Positions 34,328 through 42,800 of a stretch of 64,000 nt of DNA are shown here, one piece after another. The stretch covers positions 1,984,001 to 2,048,000 of the forward strand of contig NZ_CP110396.1 of the NCBI RefSeq assembly GCF_029910215.1, given 5' to 3'. Under the pieces are notes generated by a model, which saw only the letters and a program-made list of their open reading frames with translations, did no database searches and was not told the origin of the DNA. This DNA comes from Paraburkholderia sp. D15. Lineage in GTDB: Bacteria; Pseudomonadota; Gammaproteobacteria; Burkholderiales; Burkholderiaceae. Position numbers and translations under genes: made by a program. Numbering within the stretch: the first letter of the stretch is position 1; every line of letters begins with the position of its first letter.

Positions 34328-35748
34328 ACGCGCCGCGCACGCTGTTCGACAAGCTGTGGGACAGCCATGCGATTGCGTCTCTCGCCGGTGGCGTCGATCT
34401 GCTGCAGGTGGATCGCAACCTGATGCACGAGTTGACCGGCGTCGAGGCGATCCGGGTGCTCGAAGCACGCGGCCTGCCTGTCGATCAGCCGGCCTTGACC
34501 TTCGCGACGCTCGATCACGTGATCTCCACGCAACCCGGCCGCCGCGCGGGCGACGCCGGCTGGAGCACGACGATGGTCGACGCATTGCGTGAACAGACCG
34601 CGCGCTACGCGATTCCGCTGTTCGATATCGGCGCGCAGGGGCAGCAGGGCATCGTGCATGTGATCGGGCCGGAGTTGGGTTTGTCGCTACCGGGCACGCT
34701 GATCGTCTGCGCGGATAGCCACACGTGCACGCACGGCGCGCTGGGTACGCTCGCGTTCGGCATCGGCTCGACGGAACTGGTCCATGTGCTGGCGACGCAG
34801 ACGGTGCGGCAGAAAAAGCCGCGCACGATGCGGATTCGTTTCGACGGCAGCGTGGCCGAAGGCGTCACCGCGAAAGACATGATTCTGTATGTGATCGGTG
34901 CGCTGGGGGCGAGCGCGGGCACCGGTTACGCGGTCGAGTTTGCCGGCCCGGCGGTGCAGGCGTTGTCGATGGAAGCGCGTTTGACGCTGTGCGATCTGAC
35001 GATCGAACTCGGCGCCAAATTCGGCCTGATCGCGCCGGACCAGGTGACGTTCGATTATCTGCGTGGCCGTCCGTACGCACCCCAAGGGGCCGACTTCGAT
35101 GCCGCGGTGAGCGATTGGCGTGGCTTACCGAGCGACGCGGGCGCGCAGTTCGACCACGAGGTCGAGATCGACGCATCGGCGATCGCGGTGCAGGTGACGT
35201 GGGGCACGAGCCCCGAGCACGTCATCGCCATCGATGCCGCCGTGCCGGACCCCGTCAGCGAATCCGACCCCGCCCGTCGCGAAGCACTGCAGCGCGCGCT
35301 CGATTACATGGGCGTGCACGCGGGGCAGCATCTGGAAGAACTGGCCGTCGACCGCGTATTCATCGGCTCGTGCACGAACAGCCGTATCGAAGATCTGCAG
35401 GCGGCCGCGCGCGTGGTGGCCGGCCATCATGTCGCCGATGGCGTGACCGCGTGGGTGGTGCCGGGTTCGTTGAGCGTCGCGCGCGAAGCCGAGGCGCAGG
35501 GACTCGCGCAGGTGTTTCGCGCGGCGGGTTTCGAATGGCGCGAACCCGGCTGTTCGATGTGCGTCGGCGCGAACGGCGACGTGGTGGGGCGCGGCGAGCG
35601 TTGCGTGTCGACGTCGAACCGCAACTTCGTCGGCCGGCAGGGCCCCGGCGCGCGCACGCATCTGGCTAGTCCAGCCGTCGCGGCGGCGAGTGCGCTCGCC
35701 GGTCATATCGCCGCGCCATCGAGCGTGAGTGCGGGAGCCGTGCGATGA
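34324..35748 (+). CDS. LeuC-like hydro-lyase large subunit (aconitase family)
   Basis: A 474-residue aconitase-superfamily subunit. The 4Fe-4S ligands are visible as the Cys in FIGSCTNSR and the two Cys in PGCSMCVGANGD, and the substrate/cluster region as ADSHTCTHGALG. It resembles 3-isopropylmalate dehydratase LeuC but lies outside any leucine operon, between two isocitrate-lyase-type lyases. The closest precedent I know is the 2,3-dimethylmalate dehydratase/lyase pair of nicotinate fermentation. The start overlaps the preceding stop (ATGA), and the LeuD-like gene overlaps its own end. Confidence 0.87.
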   Translation: MNAPRTLFDKLWDSHAIASLAGGVDLLQVDRNLMHELTGVEAIRVLEARGLPVDQPALTFATLDHVISTQPGRRAGDAGWSTTMVDALREQTARYAIPLFDIGAQGQQGIVHVIGPELGLSLPGTLIVCADSHTCTHGALGTLAFGIGSTELVHVLATQTVRQKKPRTMRIRFDGSVAEGVTAKDMILYVIGALGASAGTGYAVEFAGPAVQALSMEARLTLCDLTIELGAKFGLIAPDQVTFDYLRGRPYAPQGADFDAAVSDWRGLPSDAGAQFDHEVEIDASAIAVQVTWGTSPEHVIAIDAAVPDPVSESDPARREALQRALDYMGVHAGQHLEELAVDRVFIGSCTNSRIEDLQAAARVVAGHHVADGVTAWVVPGSLSVAREAEAQGLAQVFRAAGFEWREPGCSMCVGANGDVVGRGERCVSTSNRNFVGRQGPGARTHLASPAVAAASALAGHIAAPSSVSAGAVR

Positions 35749-36365
35749 AACCGTTCACCGTCGTCAAGGGGCCGGCCGCGCCGCTGCTGCGCAATAACGT
35801 CGACACCGATCTGATCATCCGCATCGAACGGATTTCGCAACTCGTGCGCGGTCAACTCGAGCCGTGGCTGTTCGAGACACTGCGCTATCGCAATGGGGGT
35901 CCCGAAGAGGGCGAGCGTGACGATTTCGTGTTGAACCGGCCGGCGTTTCGTCATGCGTCGATTCTGCTCGGCGGCGCCAATTTCGGTTGCGGCAGTTCAC
36001 GCGAAATGGCCGTGTGGGCGCTGGAAGAGTTCGGCATTCGCTGCGTGATCGCACCGTCTTTCGGCGACATCTTCTTCAACAATTGTCTGCAGAACGGCTT
36101 GCTGCCGGTGCGTCTAGACGCTGCGTCGATCGACACGCTGGCGGCTGTCGCAGCGAATGGCGTGCCGCTCGAAGTCGATCTGCGCGCGCTGGAGATTCGC
36201 GCGAGTGGACTGGCGCCGGTGTCTTTCGACTTCGATCCGTCGCGCCGCGCGGTGCTGCTCGAAGGACTCGACGAGGTCGACCAGACGCTGCGCCTCGCCG
36301 ACGAGATTGCCGCTTTCCGCCGCGAAGATCGCGCGAGGCGTGCCTGGGCTTACCTGCCGCGATAG
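35745..36365 (+). CDS. LeuD-like hydro-lyase small subunit
   Basis: A 206-residue small-subunit ('swivel') domain of the LeuD/aconitase family. Conserved signs: NNVDTDLIIRI and GANFGCGSSREMAVWAL. It overlaps the LeuC-like gene by ATGA and surely forms a heterodimer with it. In leucine synthesis this pair isomerises isopropylmalate; here the context argues for a related hydroxy-diacid. Confidence 0.88.
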   Translation: MKPFTVVKGPAAPLLRNNVDTDLIIRIERISQLVRGQLEPWLFETLRYRNGGPEEGERDDFVLNRPAFRHASILLGGANFGCGSSREMAVWALEEFGIRCVIAPSFGDIFFNNCLQNGLLPVRLDAASIDTLAAVAANGVPLEVDLRALEIRASGLAPVSFDFDPSRRAVLLEGLDEVDQTLRLADEIAAFRREDRARRAWAYLPR

Positions 36366-36481
36366 CGCGCGCTGTCGTTGGGACTGTCTTGACGAATGTA
36401 CCGGCGAATGCGAATGCGGATGAATGCGTTCGCATCGATCCGTCGGCGTCGTCCGATCCGACCTTCACTGGGAGAAGCACC

Positions 36482-37387
36482 GTGAGCCGTTCCGCACGTT
36501 TCAGAGAGTTGTTGAAATCGCCGCCCTTCGTTTGTCTTGGCGCGCACGACGCGTTGACCGCGAAGCTGGCCGAGCAGGCGGGCGCGAAAGCGATCTACGT
36601 CAGCGGCTTTGCGGCGTCGGGCATTCTGGCCGGCGAGCCGGACGTCGGCTTGTTGACGCAGACGGAAATGTTCGAACACATCCGCCGGATCTGTCGCGTG
36701 ACTTCATTGCCCGTGTTCGCCGACGCCGATACCGGCTATGGCGGCATTCTCGACGTGCAACGGACGATTCGTCTGTGGGAAGAGGCGGGCGCATCGGTGT
36801 TGCATCTGGAGGATCAGGCGGTACCGAAGAAATGCGGCCACTTCGCGGGCAAGCAGGTGATTCCGAAGGAAGAGATGCAGGCGAGGCTGCGCGCGATGCT
36901 GGCCGCGCGCACCGATCCGGATTTCTTCGTCGTCGCGCGCACGGACGCGATTGCCGTGACCGGACTCGACGACGCGATCGACCGGCTCACCGCCTATGCC
37001 GAGGCTGGCGCGGATGGCTTGTATGCGGACGCACCGGAAAGTGTCGAGCAGATGCGCGAGCTGGTGCGCCGCCTGAAGCCGCTCGGCAAACCGATCCTGT
37101 TCAACATGGCGCGCACCGGCAAGAGCCCCTTTCTGACGCTCGACGAGGTGTACCGGATCGGCTTCGACTACACGCTGTGTCCGATCGAATCGATGCTGGC
37201 CACGCACAAGGCGGTGAAGGAGATGATGGAAATCTTCCTGCGCGAAGGTTCGACCGACGCGGTGGCGGACCGGCTGACTTCGTTCAAGGACTTCAACCGC
37301 TTTGTCGGTCTCGACGAAGCGGTGGCCGTGGAAGCTTCGTATAACGTGAGTACGATCGCGCCTGAACCTAAAGTCGACGCGGCCTGA
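36482..37387 (+). CDS. Isocitrate lyase/PEP mutase-family lyase 2
   Basis: A 301-residue second member of the superfamily, with DADTGYGG and VPKKCGH. It is closer to the 2-methylisocitrate lyase/oxaloacetate decarboxylase branch (FNMARTGKSP, FDYTLCPIESM). Start: GTG at 36482 after GGGAGAAG, 116 bp downstream of the LeuD-like gene. It is the last gene of the operon, before a strong terminator. Two lyases in one operon may act on different stereoisomers or in successive steps. Confidence 0.85.
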   Translation: MSRSARFRELLKSPPFVCLGAHDALTAKLAEQAGAKAIYVSGFAASGILAGEPDVGLLTQTEMFEHIRRICRVTSLPVFADADTGYGGILDVQRTIRLWEEAGASVLHLEDQAVPKKCGHFAGKQVIPKEEMQARLRAMLAARTDPDFFVVARTDAIAVTGLDDAIDRLTAYAEAGADGLYADAPESVEQMRELVRRLKPLGKPILFNMARTGKSPFLTLDEVYRIGFDYTLCPIESMLATHKAVKEMMEIFLREGSTDAVADRLTSFKDFNRFVGLDEAVAVEASYNVSTIAPEPKVDAA

Positions 37388-37427
37388 AACCGATCGACGC
37401 TTTTAGCCAATCTTCAGGTTAAATGCA

Positions 37428-37470
37428 CAGAAGCCCCGTCACGAATCTTTCGTGACGGGGCTTCTGTTTT
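37428..37470 (+). terminator. Strong terminator after the lyase operon
   Basis: AGAAGCCCCGTCACGAA pairs with TTCGTGACGGGGCTTCT (17-bp stem) around a very short loop, followed by GTTTT. It marks the 3' end of the operon that starts at 30041. Confidence 0.92.
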
Positions 37471-37550
37471 CCAGATTGCCGTTATGTTCAACGTGCTGAG
37501 GTCTCCTCGCACTGTGAGTATAGGAAATCCGTGTGCGACTTGCCGGCTGT

Positions 37551-38447
37551 TTATTGGTGTCTCATGGAATCGCCGCGCGCGTGCGCCGCCGCTTCCTTCA
37601 CGATCCACTGACTGAACAGCAGCATGGCTGGGGTCGCGGGTTTGCCCTTCAGACAGGTCAGCCAGTAGCTGCCCGAATGGACTTCCACGTCGAATGGCCG
37701 TACGAGACGACCTGTATTGATCTCGTGATCGAACATCAACGCCGGCGCCAGGGCGATTCCCGCACCTTGCATCGCCGCTTCCACCATCAGCCGCGACGAA
37801 TCGAACACCGGCCCGCGTATCGGCCGCGGCGGAATGCCCGCGGCGTTGAACCAGTTCATCCAGTCGTCCGCGCGATAGGAGCGCAGCAGCGTTTCGTCGG
37901 CGAGATCGCCGGGTGCCGAGAGACGCGCGGCGATTTCCGGTGCGCACAGCAACGACAGCGGCGCATCGAGCAGGCGGGTGGCGAGCGAACCGGGCCAGGT
38001 GCCATCGCCGAAACGGATCGCGAAGTCGAGGCCTTCGGTGGCGAGATCGACCAGGTTGTTGTTGGTTTGCAGCCGCAATTCGACGAACGGATGCGCTTCG
38101 CGAAACGACTTCAGACGCGGCATCAACCAGCCGACCGCGAACGTGCCCACTACACCGAGCGTCAATACCTCGTGAAAATGGCCGCCCTCGAATTGCTTGA
38201 GCACGGCTTCGATGCGGTCAAATGCATCAGTCAGCACCGGGCGCAGCGCGAGGCCCTCGTCGGTCATCGCGAGTCCGCGCGGCAGGCGCTTGAAGAGCGT
38301 GGTGCCGAGCCGCTCTTCGAGAGAGCGGACCTGCTGGCTCACGGCCGCTTGCGTCACGTTCAATTCGAGCGCCGCGCGCGTGAAACTCAAATGCCGGGCC
38401 GACGATTCGAACGCGCGCAGCGCGTTCAGTGGCAGGTAAGGTCGCAT
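37551..38447 (-). CDS. penR: LysR-type regulator of the beta-lactamase (AmpR/PenR-like)
   Basis: A 298-residue LysR regulator beginning MRPYLPLNALRAFESSARHL, the signature opening of the AmpR/GcvA subgroup, followed by a standard winged helix and an effector domain. It is divergent from the class A beta-lactamase across 99 bp, the same layout as penR-penA in Burkholderia and ampR-ampC elsewhere. It likely senses cell-wall fragments and controls the beta-lactamase. An upstream in-frame codon at 38456 would add three residues; 38447 matches the family start. Confidence 0.88.
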   Translation of the reverse strand: MRPYLPLNALRAFESSARHLSFTRAALELNVTQAAVSQQVRSLEERLGTTLFKRLPRGLAMTDEGLALRPVLTDAFDRIEAVLKQFEGGHFHEVLTLGVVGTFAVGWLMPRLKSFREAHPFVELRLQTNNNLVDLATEGLDFAIRFGDGTWPGSLATRLLDAPLSLLCAPEIAARLSAPGDLADETLLRSYRADDWMNWFNAAGIPPRPIRGPVFDSSRLMVEAAMQGAGIALAPALMFDHEINTGRLVRPFDVEVHSGSYWLTCLKGKPATPAMLLFSQWIVKEAAAHARGDSMRHQ

Positions 38448-38546
38448 GGCGAACACATAAGATTTTCTTGTGAGTCGTCTAACTTATCATCGTTTGTCAG
38501 CGAGCGGCGGAAATCCGATAGTGGCGGCTTCTCACAAGGAGCGGCA
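38448..38546. promoter_or_regulatory. Divergent beta-lactamase/regulator promoter region
   Basis: This 99-bp spacer between the AmpR-like gene and the beta-lactamase must contain both promoters and the regulator site. It is more AT-rich than its surroundings (ACATAAGATTTTCTTGTGAG). LysR proteins bind T-N11-A dyads, but I cannot assign one with confidence. Confidence 0.45.
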
Positions 38547-39485
38547 ATGATCACAAGACGGAAATTCGCGGGCGCGGTGCTGGGTGTGTCGATAGCTGGC
38601 GTTGCGGTTGGCGGCGTGGGGGCGTTCGGCAAGGTCATCCATAAAGGGGGCGCGGCGTCGCCGGACCGGCAACTGGCGAAGGCCGACACGATTCGTCGAC
38701 GACTCGCGCAGATCGAGGCGGAAAGCGGTGGACGGCTCGGCGTATCGATCGTCGATACGGTGTCGGGTTTGCACGCGGGGTTGCGCGGCGACGAGCGGTT
38801 TCCGATGTGCAGCACGTTCAAGGCGTTGCTCGCGGGCGCGGTCCTGACGCGCGTGGATCGCGGGCAGGAAAACCTCGCGCGGCGCGTCGTTTTCTCGAAG
38901 CGCGAGCTGGTGTCGAACTCGCCGGGCACGAGCCCGCATACGCGCGAGCTGACCGGCGAGGAAGGCATGAGCATCGCCGATCTCTGCAAGGCGGCGATTA
39001 CGTTGAGTGACAACACGGCGGCCAATCTTCTGCTGAAGACGATCGGCGGTCCGCCGGGATTGACCGCGTTTGCCCGCGATCTCGGCGATGGCATCACGCG
39101 TCTGGATCGCATCGAGCCGATGCTGAACGAGGCGACGCCCGGCGATCCGCGCGATACGACCACACCGAACGCGATGCTCGGCAATCTGCGGGAACTCCTG
39201 CTCGGCGAGCATTTGTCGTCGCCGTCGCGTGCGCAATTGCTGGCGTGGCTGGTGGCGAACGAAACGGGCGGCGCGCGGCTGCGCGCGAAGCTGCCGCCGG
39301 ACTGGGGCGTCGGCGACAAGACCGGAACCGGCGAGCACGGCACGGCGAACGATATCGCGATTCTGTGGCCGCCTGGACGCGGCCCGGTGCTGGTCGCCGT
39401 CTATCTGACCGGCACGGATGGCGATGCGGCACGTAGCAACGCGGCGATTGCGAACGTCGGCGCGCTGGCGGTGGAATCGGTTTGA
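38547..39485 (+). CDS. penA: Class A beta-lactamase (PenA-like), Tat-exported
   Basis: A 312-residue serine beta-lactamase. Active-site motifs: STFK with nucleophile S89, SDN at 154-156, ExxLN with E190, KTG at 258-260 (standard Ambler S70, S130, E166, K234). The N-terminus has a twin-arginine signal (TRRKFAG, then a hydrophobic stretch), as reported for PenA-type enzymes of Burkholderia, so it is probably exported folded to the periplasm. ATG at 38547 with AAGGAG 6 bp upstream. It is divergent from the AmpR-like regulator. Substrate range cannot be judged by eye. Confidence 0.92.
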   Translation: MITRRKFAGAVLGVSIAGVAVGGVGAFGKVIHKGGAASPDRQLAKADTIRRRLAQIEAESGGRLGVSIVDTVSGLHAGLRGDERFPMCSTFKALLAGAVLTRVDRGQENLARRVVFSKRELVSNSPGTSPHTRELTGEEGMSIADLCKAAITLSDNTAANLLLKTIGGPPGLTAFARDLGDGITRLDRIEPMLNEATPGDPRDTTTPNAMLGNLRELLLGEHLSSPSRAQLLAWLVANETGGARLRAKLPPDWGVGDKTGTGEHGTANDIAILWPPGRGPVLVAVYLTGTDGDAARSNAAIANVGALAVESV

Positions 39486-39519
39486 CGTGACCGCAACGAG
39501 TGAGGCGCACCAAACGAAA

Positions 39520-39546
39520 CGAGGCGCACGTGGCGCCTCGTCGTTT
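39520..39546. terminator. Bidirectional terminator between beta-lactamase and TehA-like gene
   Basis: CGAGGCGC-ACGTG-GCGCCTCG with AAA on the left and TCGTTT on the right. It lies between two convergent genes and can serve both. Confidence 0.75.
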
Positions 39547-39564
39547 GCGGGAGGGTGCTGCTTG

Positions 39565-40578
39565 TCAATGCGCCTGCGCAATCCGGCGCGGTTCCACCGG
39601 CGCAGTCTGAGCGGCCACAGCCGCAACTGCCGGCGGAATCAACTTCCCTTGCACCAGCAAGCTCACCGTCTTCACCACCAGAATCCCGACGATCACATTC
39701 GCGGCAACGAACAGCACCGGCGCCGCCCATTCGACCGGACCCGTCGCGCCTCGTTCGACGAGACGGATCGCCATGGTCGGCAATGCCGCCACGCCGAAGC
39801 TGAAGGCCCAATAACCGGGGACGAAAGCCTGCTGACGAATCCAGGGCAGCAGACGCAGCAGCATCAACGCCTGATACAGACCGTAACCGAGCAACATCAT
39901 CGCGAACAGATCGGGCACGCCCGTCGTGAGGCTCAGATACGTGACCCCACCCACTACCGGCGGCGCGAGCTGGATGCCGAGCACCGGCCGCAACGCTTCG
40001 GGCAACGCGTCATGCACCGTGGCGCGATGCAGGATGATCGACTCGATCGCGAGCCAGGACAGCAGACCCGCGCCGAAGAACAACGTGCCCAGCTGATGGA
40101 AACCGAACGCCGCCGATGCCGTTCCCGCCACGAAGCTCGACGCGACGCTCGGCAGATAAATGGCGGGCGTGACCAGCTCGGGCTTGCGTCCGCCTTGCCA
40201 GAGCCGTCCATGCAGATAGACGCCGAGCGCCAGTTGCCCGACCATCGCCACGCCGAACACGCCGAGCGCCAACGCATGCGCAATCGGTTGCAGCAGTTGC
40301 GCGGCCAGCAGGCTCGACACCGGCACGAGCGCCGCGAACGACGATTGCACTGGATGCTGCATTTCCGCGCGTGCCTCGTCGGCGTGCGCAAGCCACTTGT
40401 GTGCGTACGCTGCCAGCAGCACGACCCACACCACCAGCGCGACGGCCGTGCTCAACGCACCGATTTCGGTGGGCAGATGCCACACCGAAATCGCCACACG
40501 CCACAGATTGGCGAACGCCAGTGCGCCCACCGCGATCCCGAAGAAAGCAACTGGAATCGTGCCACGATTGCTGTTCAT
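39565..40578 (-). CDS. tehA: TehA/TDT-family membrane transporter
   Basis: A 337-residue membrane protein with about ten helices, similar to the TehA/Mae1/SLAC1 (TDT) family: IPVAFFGIAVGALAFANLW at the N-terminus and a GALAFANLWR-type first helix. Members transport dicarboxylates or anions; TehA is linked with tellurite resistance when overexpressed. The start is ATG at 40578 with GGAGGG about 6 bp upstream. A GTG codon directly precedes it. Given the surrounding organic-acid genes a dicarboxylate role is attractive, but unproven. Confidence 0.82.
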   Translation of the reverse strand: MNSNRGTIPVAFFGIAVGALAFANLWRVAISVWHLPTEIGALSTAVALVVWVVLLAAYAHKWLAHADEARAEMQHPVQSSFAALVPVSSLLAAQLLQPIAHALALGVFGVAMVGQLALGVYLHGRLWQGGRKPELVTPAIYLPSVASSFVAGTASAAFGFHQLGTLFFGAGLLSWLAIESIILHRATVHDALPEALRPVLGIQLAPPVVGGVTYLSLTTGVPDLFAMMLLGYGLYQALMLLRLLPWIRQQAFVPGYWAFSFGVAALPTMAIRLVERGATGPVEWAAPVLFVAANVIVGILVVKTVSLLVQGKLIPPAVAAVAAQTAPVEPRRIAQAH

Positions 40579-40757
40579 CACCGACCCTCCGACAGTTGCG
40601 ACGCGCTCCGATGTTCTGGCCTCACGCGTTCGATGACGTACTGTAAAAGGCGGCGGCCCGGCGGTGAACGCGGACGACGCTCAACAAATCGCGCGATCGT
40701 CTCAAGCTGCGGGGAAGCGCAAAACGACGTAAGCCACGGAAGCCGACGCGATCCGCA

Positions 40758-41582
40758 TCAAGGCAGATGACGCTCGGGCTTGCCGGTGTAGGTGTAGCTC
40801 ATCTGGCGCGGCATCGGCCCCTTATTGCGTTCGTGGCGCCCGCGCTGCTCCCACGCGTGCGACAGAATCCCGACCGCGCGCGACAGGCAGAACACGCCGC
40901 GCGCCAGCTCCGGCGCGAAACCGAGTTCGGCGTAGATGACCGCGGTGGCGCCGTCGATATTCATCGGCACGGGTTTGCTTTTGCGGCGCATCAGCAACGC
41001 CTCGATGCCACGCGCGATCGCCGCGTAACGTCCGCCGATGCGACCCTGCGCGACGTTGTCATCGACCAGCGCGAGCAGGCGTGGCGCGCGCGGATCGACC
41101 GGATGGAAGCGGTGGCCGAAGCCTGGCAGATACTTGCCGCGCGTCTGCGTGAACGCATCGACGCCCTGTTCGACCGCTTCGTCCAAGGTTGCGCCCGCAT
41201 CCATTCGGGCGCCGATCGCATCGTAGAGTTCGACTGCCTGTTGTCCCGCGCCGCCGTGCACGTCGTCGAGCGCGTTGAGGGCCGAGGCCATCGCGCCGTT
41301 TAGCGGCAAGCCGCAACTGGTCGCCATCCGCGAAATCGCGATCGACGGCGCGTGCGGTCCGTGATCCACCGACGCGACCAGCGCCGCCTCGAACAGACTC
41401 GCCTGCGCCGCATCCGGCAACTCGCCGCGCAACATCAGCCAGATCATCTGCGGAAAGCTGATGTGGCCGATCAGCTCCTGAATCGGAAAACCGCGCACGT
41501 TGATCGAGCCCGGATGAATGTCGATGATCGACGTGCTCCAGTAGTCGGCGGCGAGTTTCGCGGCGTCGAATGTTTGCGTCAT
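40758..41582 (-). CDS. Citryl-CoA lyase-like enzyme
   Basis: A 274-residue protein resembling the citryl-CoA lyase domain of ATP-citrate lyase and short citrate-synthase homologues: VDHGPHAPS, LDDVHGGAGQQ and KYLPGFGHRFHPVDPRA carry the His/Asp residues used by citrate-synthase-fold enzymes. It is shorter than a true citrate synthase (about 430). Likely cleaves a citryl-CoA-type thioester to acetyl-CoA plus a 2-oxo acid. It is 2 bp downstream of a CoA-transferase, which would supply the thioester. Last gene of a three-gene minus-strand unit. Confidence 0.78.
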   Translation of the reverse strand: MTQTFDAAKLAADYWSTSIIDIHPGSINVRGFPIQELIGHISFPQMIWLMLRGELPDAAQASLFEAALVASVDHGPHAPSIAISRMATSCGLPLNGAMASALNALDDVHGGAGQQAVELYDAIGARMDAGATLDEAVEQGVDAFTQTRGKYLPGFGHRFHPVDPRAPRLLALVDDNVAQGRIGGRYAAIARGIEALLMRRKSKPVPMNIDGATAVIYAELGFAPELARGVFCLSRAVGILSHAWEQRGRHERNKGPMPRQMSYTYTGKPERHLP

Positions 41583-41584
41583 GG

Positions 41585-42784
41585 TCAGATCACGCCTTCG
41601 GCGCGTAGTTGGTCGATGTGGGCGTCGTCGTAGCCGAGCGCGCCGAGTTGTTCACGGGTGTGCGCCGACAGCACCGGCGCGGGCGTGGCGGGCGCCGTGT
41701 CGGCGTCGTGCAGACGGAAACCCGCGCGCGTCACGCGTTGCCGGTCGGTGTCGTGCGTGCCGTCGAACTCGCGGATGAATTCGCGCGACGCCAGATGCGG
41801 ATGCGCGAGGATTTCCGGCACCGACATCACGCGGCCGGCCGGCACGCCCGCTTCGTAGCATTTCGCTTCCCAGTTCGCGGCGCTGTCGGCGGCGAGCGCG
41901 GCTTCGATTTCCGCTTTCAGCGCGGCACGGTTCAGCTTGCGCGCGTTGCGTTCGGCAAAGCGCGGGTCGTCGAGTAGATCGGCGCGGCCGATCAGGCGGC
42001 ACAGGCTCGCGAACTGTTTGTTCTCGTTCGCGGCGATGTTCAGCGGGCCGTCGCCGGTCTTGAACGTGCCCGACGGCGCGGCGGTGAAATTCTCGTTGCC
42101 CATCGGCGTGGGCGTGACGCCCGCGTTCAGATAGTTCGACACGACCCAGCCCATCGTCGCGAGCGTGGCTTCGAGCATCGACACGTCGAGCATGCGGCCG
42201 TGGCCGGTGGCGCGCGCATCGAGCAGCGCCGCGCAGATGCCGAACGCCGCGGTGAGGCCGCCCACCGTGTCCGACACCGGATAGCCGACGCGCAGCGGCG
42301 CGCTGTCGGCGTCGCCGGTCACGCTCATCACACCGGCAATGCCCTGGATGATCTGATCGTAAGCGGGGCGTTTGGCAAACTCGCCGTCCATGCCGAAGCC
42401 GGAAATCGCGCAGTACACGAGCTTCGGATTGACTTCGCTCAGCGCGGCGAAGTCGAGGCCGAGCCGCGTCATCACGCCGGGCCGGAAGTTTTCGACCAGC
42501 ACGTCGGCGGTTTTCACCAGCTCGCGCAGGATGTCCTTGCCGCGCGGGTCTTTCAGATTCAGCGTGACGGACTGCTTGCCCGCGTTCACCGCGACGAACG
42601 AGGCCCCCATGTTGCGCGACGACGCTTCCTTGTCGGCGCCGAGCCGTCGCGCGAGATCGCCGCCTTCGGGATGCTCGATCTTGATCACTTCGGCGCCGAG
42701 CAGCGCGAGTTGATACGCGCAGAACGGCCCCGCCAAAACATTCGATAAGTCCAGTACGCGGACTCCAGCCAACGGCAGCGTCAT
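41585..42784 (-). CDS. CaiB/BaiF-family CoA-transferase
   Basis: A 399-residue family III CoA-transferase: GVRVLDLSNVLAGPFCAYQLALLGAEVIKIE opening in shortened form (LDLSNVLAGPF, KIEHPEGGDLARR), a catalytic Asp context, and GENFRPG (here VENFRPGVMTRLG). It moves CoA between carboxylic acids. Flanked by the citryl-CoA-lyase-like gene (2 bp) and an MFS permease (16 bp), it probably activates the imported acid before cleavage. Confidence 0.88.
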   Translation of the reverse strand: MTLPLAGVRVLDLSNVLAGPFCAYQLALLGAEVIKIEHPEGGDLARRLGADKEASSRNMGASFVAVNAGKQSVTLNLKDPRGKDILRELVKTADVLVENFRPGVMTRLGLDFAALSEVNPKLVYCAISGFGMDGEFAKRPAYDQIIQGIAGVMSVTGDADSAPLRVGYPVSDTVGGLTAAFGICAALLDARATGHGRMLDVSMLEATLATMGWVVSNYLNAGVTPTPMGNENFTAAPSGTFKTGDGPLNIAANENKQFASLCRLIGRADLLDDPRFAERNARKLNRAALKAEIEAALAADSAANWEAKCYEAGVPAGRVMSVPEILAHPHLASREFIREFDGTHDTDRQRVTRAGFRLHDADTAPATPAPVLSAHTREQLGALGYDDAHIDQLRAEGVI

Positions 42785-42800
42785 TGCAGAAGCCTCTTGT

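Noticed and set aside
39418..40770. Plus-strand 450-codon frame opposite the TehA-like gene
   Set aside because: Arg/His/Gln-rich antisense translation with no family features. The minus strand encodes a ten-helix transporter with a good ribosome site.
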